Below are positions 47,819-60,800 of a DNA stretch of 64,000 nt, in pieces. Each line of letters opens with the position of its first letter. Within the stretch, counting starts at the first letter, position 1. The notes below the pieces were generated by a model. That model worked only from the letters and a program-made list of their open reading frames with translations, was not told the DNA's origin and did not search any database. This DNA is from Neelides folsomi (lineage: Eukaryota > Arthropoda > Collembola > Neelipleona > Neelidae), in contig JAQGBZ010000061.1 of assembly GCA_034687125.1 (NCBI GenBank), positions 1 to 64,000 on the forward strand, given 5' to 3'. Made by a program: the position numbers and the translations under genes.

Positions 47819-48483
47819 AATATTTCAAAATAAAGTGTAAGTATTTGTTAATGTACAAGAGTATTAAATTATTATTATCTTCAATTTCAAATATGCTAAT
47901 TGCACACGTTTCTTATGTTTAAAAGGATAAAATTCTTCGAGTAAATGACAAATACGCCAGAAAGTGATATTGCCTGATGTATAAAAAATATATAAGAAAA
48001 TAACAATGTAGGTTTGTATTTACAATCTGTATATTTACATTATTATTGATTTTTCTGATGGAAAGGATGAATTTATCTCATTTGAACTAATGAGGTTCGC
48101 AATTTACAACCATTCATATTTTATACGACCACCATCATTATTCTTTAAAATAATTTCAAACAATCTCGTTATTTTCATTCATTCTATTGTAGTACCTATA
48201 TATATATATATATATTTATAATGTTAACATATTGTTAGAATACTATAATATAAAAATACGAATTTACAAATAGAATAGCAAACATGACACTAAAAGGTAT
48301 ACCTTAATACATATTATTAGGTATAACAAATGTTAAATATTTCAAATCCAAATACCCAAACTCATTTTTTGTAATGCATTTATAATATTTATATCTAATA
48401 TATAACTACCTTTACATAGATCCTAATTAAATTGATATTTTAATTATCTAGGTAAATCAAGAATTGCACTTTTTATTTTTCTG
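47819..48483. other. Interval between NUF2 and the ionotropic receptor
   Basis: This AT-rich interval contains the receptor promoter and the NUF2 3' UTR. A (TA)n microsatellite lies at 48197-48215. No coding exon was found. Confidence 0.5.
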
Positions 48484-50509
48484 CTATATAAGCATATAAG
48501 CTTCTGCAAACTCAGTTGCTAAAATGATCCCCGTTCGAAGTTTCTCAATTTGGCATTTTAAGCCTTCAATGTTCTCCTTCCCGTGATATTTTATTTGTTG
48601 CATTGCTCTGATATCCCTTTAAAATATAAAATAAATTTAAAAATAATTATAAACGACCAATTATTTTTCTTAAAATTTATTGAAAATAATTAACTTACTT
48701 TCCAATTTTGTCCTTAAGAGAATTTTTCAACTTCATTTCTTTTTTCTTGTCTTCAATAGCAGCAATGGCATCAGCTTTGATCAATTCTTTCTGTGAACGA
48801 CTTCTCATTATGTTATTATCAAGGCTCATGATTTGATCGCCCATTTTTGTTTTGCATTGGCTCAATTTCGAAAAATCTTGTGTATCATCACTTCGAAAAA
48901 AACATAAAGTCGATTATTAAAATGTATTATTATCGTAGTTCTCATTTTCAGCAATTTAAGACTTTACAAAAATAAATTTTATATATAAATAAAATAAAAA
49001 AATATAAAATTACAGTAAGACCCCCATTTCTTGAACGACATCTTTAAGAAGGTCGATAACTCCCCCAGCTTCATGAACAGCTTCACTGTGGTCGACTTCG
49101 TCCTTCCCAATTTCTGTAATCGACTTTCCAATTTCATCACGCTTTCTCTTTATAGTTTCAAGCTGACAAAATATTAATAAAATTTTTTTAACAATATTGG
49201 AAATAATTTTAATATAATTAGGTGAGCATGTATAATTTGTGTATTATGCATGAAAAACAATTAGATATTTTACCCGTTGTTTTTCATAAACCAAATCTTG
49301 AGAGATTGTTTCGGGAGAATCGACAATTTGAGCTTTATGTGAATTAAGTTCATTTTCCCAACTCTGAAGTTTTTTCTCAAGATCTTTTATAAAATTTTCT
49401 TCATTTTGATTTTCTTGAATGCAAGCCTTGAGTCTTTCTTGAAGTTCCTGTTCTTCTAACAGTACTGTATCAAGTGAAAATGTAACATCTTTCAATTCCT
49501 CTTCCAGCTGTAATGAAAATAATTATTTAATAATGTGAGTTTATAAAATGGCTAATTGTAAATGAGATAAATTCATTTTCATAATTGAAATGATTTCTTT
49601 CCAGAGAATACTAATAGTAAATAATAATAAAAGCATACCCTACTACATATTTTAATTTCTATCTTGTACTCTAAACACTCTAATACATAATGTAATATTT
49701 TGTTCAAGCATTTTTTAATTAATTTACTTACAAACGGAATGTTGTTCTTCCATTCTCCAATTTTGCTGTAGCGGAGATTGAGATTCTCTTTTACTGCCTC
49801 AAGATCATTATACACTTCATTCAGCTCGATTGAAGCTTCTTCCATATCATCCGATATTTGCCAGAACCCATCTTTGGTGTCGAAGAAAAAACTCCACAAT
49901 TGAGCAAGGTATGATAAAGTCTCCTTTACTTCATTTGGTTCTAAAATAATTTTATCGTTATTTAAAATGTCCAATTTAATTAAATTATTTCAAAATTAGT
50001 ATTTAAAGTTTGTACTTGGCTTGATAAAAATTTTAAAATTCAACGAATCGACTCCCTCTGGATAAAGCGACTTTAGATTCTGATACAATCGGTCCAAGTT
50101 TGCATCGAGAAACACAGGAGATTGTGTTAAGCCAACCTCTTCCAACTTTTTTAATCTTCTGGTACAAGACTGAAAGGAATAATGCAACAACAGGTACAAT
50201 TATATGCATGTAATATCTCATATGAGAAGTATTAAATATATTCAATACTTCGCAATTCAGAATAAGTGAAGGAAACGAAAATGAAATGACAATGTCACCA
50301 ACCTGGGAATCAATGGGAGGTAGTTGAATCTCGTCAAAGATGTGATTAATTATAAATGTAATTATTTTTGTGAGCATTGCGACAGACATTTCTTTGTCAA
50401 GTGTTGCCGGTAGCAACTTTTGCCCTTTGGGAAGCAAACCATCTTCCGTGTTGTCATTTAAAATGGCAAGAAGCCAATTTAAAGCCTGCTTGTTGTAAAA
50501 CGCCGCCAT
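48484..50509 (-). CDS. NUF2: Kinetochore protein NUF2 homologue
   Basis: Seven exons join in phase (425 residues): 50303-50509, 50016-50169, 49732-49940, 49274-49507, 49014-49162, 48699-48890 and 48484-48616. NUF2 pairs with NDC80 to bind microtubules at the kinetochore. The N-terminal 130 residues have the helical make-up of a calponin-homology domain (MAAFYNKQALNWLLAILNDN onwards) and lead to KPNEVKETLSYLAQLWSFF, which aligns in position with the end of the human CH domain. The rest is coiled coil. The segment SHKAQIVDSPETISQDL (246-262) carries the IVDSPE signature found in NUF2 of animals and fungi, which is the main support for the name. Overall divergence is high, as is normal for kinetochore proteins. 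The length is slightly below the human 464. Confidence 0.82.
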
Positions 50510-51995
50510 AGACGAAGTTATAAACTAAACAGAAAAGTATGGTTAATTATAATAATTATTAGCTTTTGAATAAATTAATACTTTGCTTATATGTTTCTAA
50601 TTTTTCAATGCAAATGTTATAAATAAAAGAGTGATATAATATTACCGATTCTCTGTTGAGAAACTACACAAAACCGTAAAAAAATGAGATGTGAATGTGA
50701 CCTGCTGCGACGTTTGACTTTTCCTGGTCACAAACATGGAAAATTAAAACACAAAAACTTTATTTCGCTTTCTGCAATATGCAACTGTCACAGTATGTGT
50801 CTGTTTACTGCAAGTCTTTAACTGCAAACTGCAAGTTGCAGTTCTGCTCTGCAAAACAAAAGGCAGGCAAAAATAAAAGCAAAAACGCGCCCAACAAAAA
50901 TTAACCGCGCTTTCCACTTAAAGTTTTGATTGAAGAGTGCTCGTTTTAGAATCAACTAATAAATATGAAATAATGAGAATTTCTCATCTCGCTTGCACAA
51001 GTCGTTGGTTATCTATTTATTAAATACACTTTGACACTTTGCTATTAATTTAATACACTGCAATGGATACTTTAATCTTTGACCTATTGTATGCGTAATG
51101 AAATATAAATCGCAATCTCGATTATAGAAATTTATTAATCTTTATCTTTGAAACCCTTAATTCTTTTTCAATCCTCTTGAACTACTCCAGAAGTTTACAT
51201 TATAATAACAATTTATTACTATAAATTCATTTAGGAGATGCGATGATGAATGCATCAGGTTTATTGACAGGATTTGACATTTGAAGTAAATGACTTTTAT
51301 TTACAGATAAAAAATATTTAACAAAATAATTTAGCATATTATACATATTTATGTGTAAAATGTGTATAAATAAATATAGAAAATTAATATAAAAGAAAAA
51401 TAGGTTAACAAGATTTGTTTGAGTTGTGTAATAAAGATTAAAATGTCTAATAGTTCAATCTTCAATGCTCTTAATAGTTCTAAATTCTGAATAATAACAA
51501 TTTTGCCAAAATTAAGCCATTTTTGAATTTTTCTGGGTTATAATTTTATAACTACTGTAATCTGAATATAAAGAGTCACCTGTTTACATTTAAATTTATG
51601 AGTTAATATTATAGTAAAATATAATAAGATCAATTGTAAATTGAATTAGTCGTTAATAAAACATAAAATTTTTGATTAAAATTAATAGGCATAAGTTTAA
51701 CGCGTCAATATAAATAAAATTATCAATAACATGTCTGTACTTTGATTATTTTTAATAGGTAATAGTAATTATACAAAACAAGTGCAATAAATAATGAATA
51801 CTTAAAGATTTGTAAGAAACAAAACACAGTGAAATTATACAACAATCAAAAAATTCATTTATGAGAGTCAAATAACAAGTTAACTTTTAAAATTAATAAA
51901 TATATAATTTGATAAATGTTTAAACAAGGTTATTAATAGAATTATAAAAATCTCTATACTTAAAAATATGATTTGACTTTTTGTATGCGATCTCA
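50510..51995. other. 1.5-kb interval between the zinc-finger gene and NUF2
   Basis: This holds the NUF2 promoter side (50510-50950, GC-richer, with a cluster of CTGCAA hexamers at 50772-50854) and a very AT-rich stretch (51280-51990) that is probably the 3' UTR of the zinc-finger gene. No coding exon, RNA gene or mobile element was recognised. Confidence 0.5.
50772..50854. promoter_or_regulatory. Cluster of CTGCAA hexamers upstream of NUF2
   Basis: Within 83 bases CTGCAA occurs five times on the plus strand and once inverted (TTGCAG), including AACTGCAAACTGCAAGTTGC. The cluster starts about 260 bases upstream of the NUF2 start codon. It may be a binding-site array or a degenerate microsatellite. 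Confidence 0.4.
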
Positions 51996-54900
51996 CTATT
52001 TCATTTCATCGTCGTGCTTCACGATGAGATGTTGGTCCCACGTATCTGAAGATGTAAATGACTCTTGACATTCTTCGCACCTCATGAAAAATCGTCCAGG
52101 ATAATGAACCTTCATGTGAACCCTCAAGGCGCAGTCCCAAGGGAAACTCTCAGTACACATCTAAAAAATTAATAAAATTATGTTAAAATTAATAAGCGAA
52201 TCTACAATTATATTTCATATTCATAATTAAAAAATTAAAAATGGATTAATATCTTACACTGCATTGAACGTTATGAACAGCCAATTGTTCTCGTTGATGA
52301 TCTTTTAAGTCGGAATTGTTAGGGAAAAATTGTAAACATCTCTTACATTCGAATTCGAATAATTCAGTTTTGTGGTATTTTTCTCTGTGCATTTTTTGTC
52401 GATCTTTGCTTCGAAATGCCATGTAACAATCGTCGCATTTGAACATCAAATCATGTACATCAACTCCATGCTCTTCAAGTTTGCTCTCATCTGCAAATTT
52501 TTCTTCGCACTTGTCACATGGAAACTTTAGTGTATGGACTTTCCTATGCTTTTCGAGATTCATTGATGAGAAAAAGTCAATTCCGCAAATATCACAATCG
52601 AACACTTCTTCGTGCACTTGTTGATGTAACAGGAAATCCTCTTGAGACGTAAAGTATAAGGAACATATTCCACATTGGCTTACATTTGAGAAATTAGTTT
52701 GCTTTATTGGATTTTTGTGTTGGGATATATGCTGTTGAAGATCATCGTGATTATTAAATTTTTCACTGCACCATGGGCATTTGTAATTAATTATTCCTTC
52801 TAGATCTTCGTTTACTGCAAAGAGCAAAAAAGAATATTCAACAAATTAATTTAAAACAGTAATTTAAAAGATCAATATAAAAATAAAAACTATATTATAA
52901 TCCTACTCAATAAATATAAAATAAAGTAAATAATGTTTAAATGTTTAATTGAGTTACAAAATAGACATTTTATATACCAGTCTTATCTTCGACATACTCC
53001 TTTTCTTCTAAGGGTAAGATTTCACCAGTAATTCCATTTTCTATTTGAATCCTTTGAGTGTTTTCAAATTGTCCTCCATCGAAATCATTGAAATTTGGAC
53101 TTTGTTCATCTTCGGGACTTGATGTTTTCATACGCTTTCCAAGAACCAACACTTTTTTAGCTTTTCTTCCGTCCTTTTCCACATCTTTCAACAGCTTATC
53201 GAGTTCTTTACCGGAAGCCCAACTAAAATAGAAATTTAATGTATGTAATTTGAAACTGTCAATAGGTTAACCACTAAAAATATAAATTATAAGATAATAT
53301 TATTAACGTAAGTGACAAAGTGAATTTATTTACTTGGGAGAATCAAAAGTCTTTTTAATCGTTCTCCGAGATCTATTCGCCGTTTCACTACCAGACGAGG
53401 GAACAGCAACTGTAGCTCTTCTTTTCCTCATTTTCTTCAAATTCAGAATTGAAAAAGAAACTGGAAAAGTTGATAATTGTGATTGTGGTTTATTTTCCAA
53501 CTTGTCATCTTGGGGAATATTTGTTTCATCTATTTGTTGAGCAACGTCATTCTCGACGTTTTCGGCTGAAATATCTATAATAGGGGGTTCATCTGCACTT
53601 TCTGAAGTTTTAATTTCTTCAGGTTTTGATTTTTCTGGTTCAGCGAGATCTGTATATGATTGAGGTACAATTTCACATTCAACATCCTTCTTTGGTTTCT
53701 TTTGAAGTTTAATGACTATTTTCTTGCGTGGAGGGACGGAGGGTTTGGATGTTTTGGCCATTGGTTCAACGATGAGTTGAGTAGATTTCTTCTTTGGCCT
53801 TCCTCTGTTCGGAATAGTCCCAGTCTTCACTTTTTCATCTGTCTCCTCGAAGATAATAATGCCTTGAGAATTCTCTCCGCTAGATCTATGCACATAAATA
53901 CTATTGGGCCCATATGGAGAAAAGGGAATTGGAACAGCTGTGGTCGTTTCCCCTTTGTCAGTTTCACAACCCGCTTGCTGCGGCATTTTCACTACAACTC
54001 GCTTGATGATTCTCCCGTCTTTGATGATCACAGCTCTTCGCATTTTATTGTCAGTCTCAAGAGGAGTCGTCAATTTGAGAATTTTTTCAAGTGAACCTGT
54101 GCTTTCTTTAGACAATGTCAATGTTTCTTCATCTTGACTTATGATCAGGTCGGAGTCAATTCGAAGTGAGGCTTCATCAATTTTTTCCGATTCCTCATCC
54201 TTTGACCCGTCTTTGGGAGATAAAACTTCTGAGATCTCGAGACGCATTTCGGACGATTCTTCATCAGCTGTGACAAAAGGAGAAGGAAGGGAATCTGCGT
54301 TGCTCGACGAAGAAGAAAAAAGATCGATTTCAGTGTGAAGAGAGGAAGAGTCAATATTAGCAACTTCTTCATGTGAGTTGAGATTGGCTTCTTCTGACAG
54401 AGTTTGGATGGATGAACTTGTTATTATTTCTTCAACATCGTCAGAACGCTTTTGATACATCTTAGGTTGAATTCGTTTAGCTGATCTTGTTTGCCTTGCT
54501 GGTATAAAATTCATAAATGAGAATGAATTTGATCCTGGAGGCTTATTGGACTTGACTTCAGTTGAAGGTGAATCGACTGGGTTTTTCTCTACATCTAATT
54601 CAGTTAAAATAGTTTGGGCTGTGATGATTTCCTCATTTTTGTCTAGTGGTTCAGTCATTTGTGAAGGAATTTGAATGATTTGTGTTAAAGCTTCACTTTG
54701 ATCAACAGGAAGGAGTTTTTCAATTAAGCCATCTCCTTCATTCATTTCCTCAGATGGTTTTGAACTAATTTCTTCTAAATCAGTTATTTCACCTTCAGTC
54801 GAAACAACATCATCTTCAAAATCCGTTGCTATTTCTTCAGCGACTCTTTCCTCAGCTTCAGATGCTTTTTCTGCAGGCTCAACAGCATTTTCTTTGTCAA

Positions 54901-56428
54901 TCTTGGGAGTATCAATGTCAGTCTCTTTTTCTATTGTGTCTGTGATGCTTTCTACTATCTCGATGGTTTCACTTCTTTCGGATTCAAAATCATTGACTGG
55001 GTTTGGGGGTATTTTTTTAACTTCTTTCTCTCTTGTGATCTCTTGAGATTGTTCAGATGTGGTGGGGATGATTTCGTCGTCGCTTAAAAGGTCGACCACT
55101 TCTTCATCGTCGCTTCCTGTCTCCATCACTTCGAGCTCATCCGTTGGACAAATGTCCTCTTCAGCACCGTCAGACAATTTTTTCATAAGCACTTCCGGAA
55201 CAATTTCAGTACATGCTGGAATGTTCATTGGTTTAATGGGGCTAACTTCCTTATTATCTTGAGATGTGGTGACTGAAGTTTTAGGTGCTTCGCTTTCATT
55301 CATTCCGACATCAGATTTTGACTTTAAAATAGTTGGCCGGCCGGTTTTCCATTGAACGGGATTATTTAAATTCGTTACATTGATATTGGATTTTTGGCTG
55401 ATGGATATTTTGTTGGAACTTGCTAAAAGTTTTGACGCAGTCAACTTCTGTGCCAAAGCTGATGAAATTCCATTAGACTGAGGTATATTTGACGAAGATG
55501 GTGAAGAAAATTTAGTCCCTTTGATGGTGATTGTGATTGTATTCGGTGGATTACATTTTGTCAAAGCTCGTTTCTTTTCTAAATCTGCAGCGGCTTCTAA
55601 CGCTGCTTGCTCTTTCTGATGGTTCGTAACATTGTAGCTTCTGATCCATCCTGTTAATTAATAAATCAAAAAAATATAATTTTATAATAAATTAATAAAT
55701 ACACATACACACGATTAATTTATTAATAACTATAAAAATATTATACTATTAATTACGTAAAACCAAGACCTTCGGATAAGAAGCACAAATACTTTAAACG
55801 CTTTCACTTTTGCAATATTTATCCTCCACTTGTATTTTGCTCTATATCCGAAAGTGGTCAGTAATTCAAATTAATTTTAAACTAAAATTAAAGTCAATAA
55901 AATTAAATTGCAATGAATGAAAGTATTGATAAAATGAATTATAGTAGAAAATTGACATTGATTCAATTCGTAACAATTTTAGAAAGAATAAATTATATAA
56001 TTTATTAATATTATAATTAATTATAATTGGCATATTCCAAATATTTTAAAATAAAAGTACTTACGTTCATAAATGAGATATCGAATCGAGTCGAATGGAT
56101 TCCCATTGGGGTTATTATTTGAAAATCCGCTTTCTCGAATGCTTTCAATGACAGAAAACGCAGTCCTTTTTGCCTGATCATTAAACTCATTTTCAATTTC
56201 AATCAACTTTGCATAAAGGTCTTCAAGTGCCACCATTTTATCCCTGTAACAAGGATTGCAGAATCCCACACTACCATATTCCATGAAATGGCCAGGGAAT
56301 CTAATGTCAAACGATTTTTTAAACAGCGGCGAAACTGAATAAAGTTGTTTTTGAACTCCTTTCTTGGCCGGTGAGTGCTTTTTATAACAAAGAATGCATT
56401 TATCTTTATTAATGTCCTTCGACGCCAT
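51996..56428 (-). CDS. C2H2 zinc-finger protein with ZAD-like N-terminus and long acidic region
   Basis: Five exons join in phase (1215 residues): 56065-56428, 53334-55650, 52978-53222, 52258-52814 and 51996-52160. The N-terminus has CILC (C-x2-C), about 45 residues later CNPC, and then a helix YRDKMVALEDLYAKLIEIEN. This is the layout of the zinc-finger-associated (ZAD) dimerisation domain of arthropod factors, though the match is to pattern only. One 2.3-kb exon encodes a disordered acidic Ser/Thr/Glu-rich stretch with basic islands (GRPKKKSTQ, PPRKKIVIKLQKKPKKD, RKRRATVAV). The C-terminal exons encode about eight to nine C2H2 fingers, e.g. CPWCSEKFNNHDDLQQHISQ, CDICGIDFFSSMNLEKHRKV, CDKCEEKFADESKLEEH and CTESFPWDCALRVHMKVH. 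A DNA-binding transcriptional or chromatin role is likely. The specific orthologue is not identified. Confidence 0.9.
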
Positions 56429-57853
56429 ATTTCAAGTCTCTTCTCTATTAAAATCTCTGTTTCTTATCTTGAAGGTTTATTTGAATAAATTGATGTGAAC
56501 TCAACTATTTAAAAATATGAAGCTTACAATCAATTACTTTGTATTTGAAATGGATCATGGCTAAAGGGATTTTTTAAATATAAAGGAAAGTTTTTTTAAA
56601 AATGGACATAGCACGAGAATAATATAATTGATTGGAGTTTGAGAAGGCCGAAAATGATTTAGAAATGGAGCTTGATTTAGAAAGAGGGCCATATTGTCTT
56701 AATCGGATTTCCCACATGCAAACCTTCTCTACACAGCACCAAACGACATGTTTTCACACAAGGATCATCCTTCAGTCTTGATTTTACTTTTGTTTACGCA
56801 TTATAAATACATTCTTTTATCATTTAATCTTTATTTTATAGATAAATATCGACCAATTAATGAGGTAAATATGATAACACTGAACGATAATGAGAAGAGT
56901 ATTTATATTTAATGACTATCGACTAATGAAATGATACTAGATGGATGGTTTATAAGATTATAAGTTTATGGTACCATGAATCATAACATCATAAGCTTTC
57001 TATAAAGTTATAATTAAGTATATTACAAAAACAAAACTAATAAAATCAGTTGTATAGTTCTTATTGTTTTTTTTTTTACTATTTTACTAAATAACTTATT
57101 TTTGATTTCTTAAACTTATATAGTTATTCGATATATCAGGATATAATTTATTTAATTTTACTAGGTAAATATTATATAAAAAATAATCTTTATTAACTTG
57201 TATAAAACATTTCAGATTTGATACAAATTGTTAAAGATTAATAATTATTAAAATTATTGTTTAAAATTTTCACTGTACAATATTAATAATAAATAATTTT
57301 AATTTATTTTAATTTATTTATAAAAATTAAATTTATGAATTAATTCATCTCATCTTTTCCTAGACATTAATGATTGATTTCCCTTTTAATAAATTGTTTT
57401 GAGTGTATAAACATTTAATGCAGAATTTAAATAAAAGACCAAATGGTTTAAAATATTGTGCTTTGAAGCTTGAAACATTGCAATTGAAATAATAATTGTA
57501 AAAAATTGAAAAAGTGTATTCTTTCTTTCTCTTTATTTAATTTTAATCTTTCGGAGAATTCAATCCATTCACAATAACAACTTTTTCTGCACCAATCAAA
57601 TCGAGTCAAAATACGTATAACCAATAGGGAAGGCGCTGGTTGGTTCAAATTCACGTCCCATTATATTCCTTTTCCTTGCTAGCATTCATAACGTACAATA
57701 AATATTCGTTGCTATTTTGCCCTATGCTATGCCATAATAAAACTTTCAAACTTCCAACTCTCAATTCATCGTTTCAATTTTCAAATCAACCGAAAGTAAT
57801 TAATTGCAATTGTTAATGAATTTTAATAGATAATTTTGTGAAAATTAGGTGAA
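56429..57853. promoter_or_regulatory. Divergent promoter interval zinc-finger gene/ECT2
   Basis: This 1.4-kb interval separates the two start codons. The middle (56800-57540) is very AT-rich. Flanks near each gene are GC-richer: 56640-56780 next to the zinc-finger gene and 57540-57780 before ECT2, where TTCACGTCCC and GGGAAGGCGCTGGTTGG occur. No gene or mobile element was seen. Confidence 0.45.
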
Positions 57854-60800
57854 ATGGAAGTTGAAGAAAAACCTAAGGCATACCTAATTGGAAACGATAT
57901 AATCAACAATGAAAAGTTGATTGAGGCCATTAAAGTTAGTAATTTTTCTTACTTCGCTATTATTTTTAAGTATTTTTATTATTGTAATTGGTCCTATATC
58001 ATAAAATTAAATAGTATAAATGAGCCTCAATTTTAAATGAACATTCATTATTTGGATTAACTTGACTTTCTAATGTTTATTAAGTAATACTTAAAATCAC
58101 CGTCAATCTCATGATGTTCTATTTGAATGAGTCATCACTGTCATCGGTCATTGTTTAATTTTATCTAACGATGATATTATTGATCTTAATTTAGCAGTAT
58201 AAAATAGTTCGCACAATAAGCTTAAAATGTTGCTCAATGATTTATTTATAATTTAATTGCAGAGTCTTTATCTTGAGCCAGTTAATTGGGACCAAGATAA
58301 ACCTCCGTTTGTCTCTAACAGCGAGTTGGCCATTTATATTTTTAATGACTTCCATTGCCCTACCTTTGAGAGTTTGAAACGGAGATCTCCACAACCGAAA
58401 ATCTTTGGCCCAACTGCTGTTATCCAAGTAGCTGAAATTCAAGGAAATATTTTTAAACAAAATCAAGAATATCCCATTTACTGTACATTCCTGAAAAATT
58501 GTAAAATATCCGTTACCGGAACAAATACCAAGGATGAACTTGTAAGATTAACGTTTATATTTATCATTTTAATTTTTATTAATTACTTAATTATCATTCA
58601 TTTTCATTTTCTACTTATTTTAGCTCAACTTGAGAAGATTTATCTTGTACATGGGTGGAACATTTGTTGAGCGAGAGAGTACACAATTGACACACTTGGT
58701 CGCTGGGAAATGTAGAGGAGTCAAATACCGAAATGCAGTTGCTCTTGGAAAGCCAATTCTTAAACCAGAATGGATTATGAACCTCTGGCAAAATCGAAAC
58801 GAGAGATTTTTTGACATTAACTTTGCAATGGTATGGAATAAATTCTTCCATGTTTAATGTTTATTTCGCCAGTATTTAATTTAGCAGATGAAAATAGAAT
58901 GTATAATGTTAAGAAGAAAAGTTGATGGCTCGTTTTTTGATTTTAGGACGAGTACAAAGTTCAAGCATTTTACTCTTCTCGAATCGCTTTTAATGGCTTT
59001 GAGAGCCAAGAGTTGGCGAATATGACCAAACTGGTTGAGGAAAATGGAGGAGTGGTGGTTCAGCTTGATGATCCTTCTGCAACCCACATCGTAAGAATTT
59101 TGACTTCTCCATTGATACTCAATCTGGATCGTGATTGATTGATTTAATTGCCATTTATTCCCTCTATAAATATGTTATATTCATTGTTTGATTGGGGTGT
59201 TTTCAACGGTCATTTAATTTTGAAAGTTTATTACTAATTGGAATTGAGTGACAGTTGCATGCTTGTATCGATATCCCTTGTGACATCGATTGCTTTAGGT
59301 TGTTGGGAGTTCGGTTGATCCAGATGGAGGTGATTCTTCTGTTCTTATGGGATCTCAAGATTCTCCTCTTCCTATCGAAGAAACTCGGAGCCCTCTAAAG
59401 CGTGCTCGCTTAAGCTCAATGGAAAATGTATGATGGTCTTCCTTGTCACCTTATCTTTGTTTCTTTACATGTTGTTTGTTCCGTAGAATGTTTTACCACT
59501 ATGCCACGAACTTAAGATTTTAATTCCTTCTTTCCACAACTTTACATTTTCACTTTGGATATGTGAGGATTTTATTATCAACGTGCACACCCCATAAGTT
59601 CTTATCTTATTTTATGCTTTCAACTTTATTATCATTATTATTTGTCAGGTATGTATTCTGTTTTATATTTATGCCTCTATGACCTTTTTGAACGTCGTAT
59701 GGATTTCTTCCTCAGTTCTTTCCATTTTAATGAATGTTATCAATGTATTGAATAAGCAAATTTGTTGTCATTTCCTTTACAATTCACTTCAGTATTTCTG
59801 TTGGGTAGGGCTGGTTGTGGTCATCAGGAGAATTAACACACAATTTATAATTTTTTAGTTTATTTATTATTGTAGAATTTAGTGCTTGTAGTGAATTAAC
59901 ATTTGTTCGTCTTGTGTGTGCAAATTACTCTGTTAAATAAATAAATAATGAGTAAAGAATGATTCCAACTTTGAAGGTGGTTAATGATATGGACCCGGAT
60001 GGACTCGACTCAATCGTCTCTAAAGTCTCAGATATCCACGAAAGAGCAAAATTGTTGAAGGTTGAATGGTTCTGGAGTTCGATTCAAATTGAAGCCTGTG
60101 CCGAAGAAAGGCCCTACCTCCTTAACAATAATAACAATACGCGGAATGAGAGTATGGATTTTGGGAATGCTTCGTTAGGCTCAATCACGAGCCCACTTGT
60201 TGTATACAGCGACAGCGAAGGAAATACTCCAAAATCTGCAGGGAGGAGAAAAAGGAAGAGAACAAGAGATTTTATAAGGTTGGTCATTTAATGAAAAAGT
60301 TAAAATTAATCGAAGATAAAAATTAAAATCCTTGTGTTTTTAGCTCGCTTGCTCATGTTGAGTATCCCAATTTCCTGAATGATGTTCCAGAGGAATCTCT
60401 TTCTTTCACGAGCAACTTAAATTTGGAAAAGCCAAATAGTTTTGATGAATGTCCTGATAACGTGTTCTCCAATATTCTGAAACAAGTGAATCACTTCCTC
60501 AGTGCTACTGATGCTAGAACTCTCACCAAGCGACAAATCAATTTCTATGAACTTTTGAGCACTGAAAGAAACTACGTTAACATTTTAATAACTATCGTTA
60601 AAGTGAGGACAGTCATGATAATTTATTAAAAGTTAGAATTTTCGCCCTTATAGGAACTTAATTAATTTTTGAATAAATTTTCTAGACTTTCAAAGAGCCG
60701 TGTGAGGATGAATCTACAGGAAGACGCATTTTGAATACTCAAGAAGTAAAGACGATTTTTGGAAATCTACTCCCCATTTATTCCGTCCATAAACGACTCC

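Noticed and set aside
48197-48215. (TA)n run considered as an origin or regulatory element
   Set aside because: It is a simple microsatellite in AT-rich DNA with nothing else to support a function.
53660-54137. Long plus-strand open frames opposite the large zinc-finger-gene exon
   Set aside because: They are the complement of a Ser/Glu-rich coding exon, have no splice context or homology, and show the expected shadow composition.
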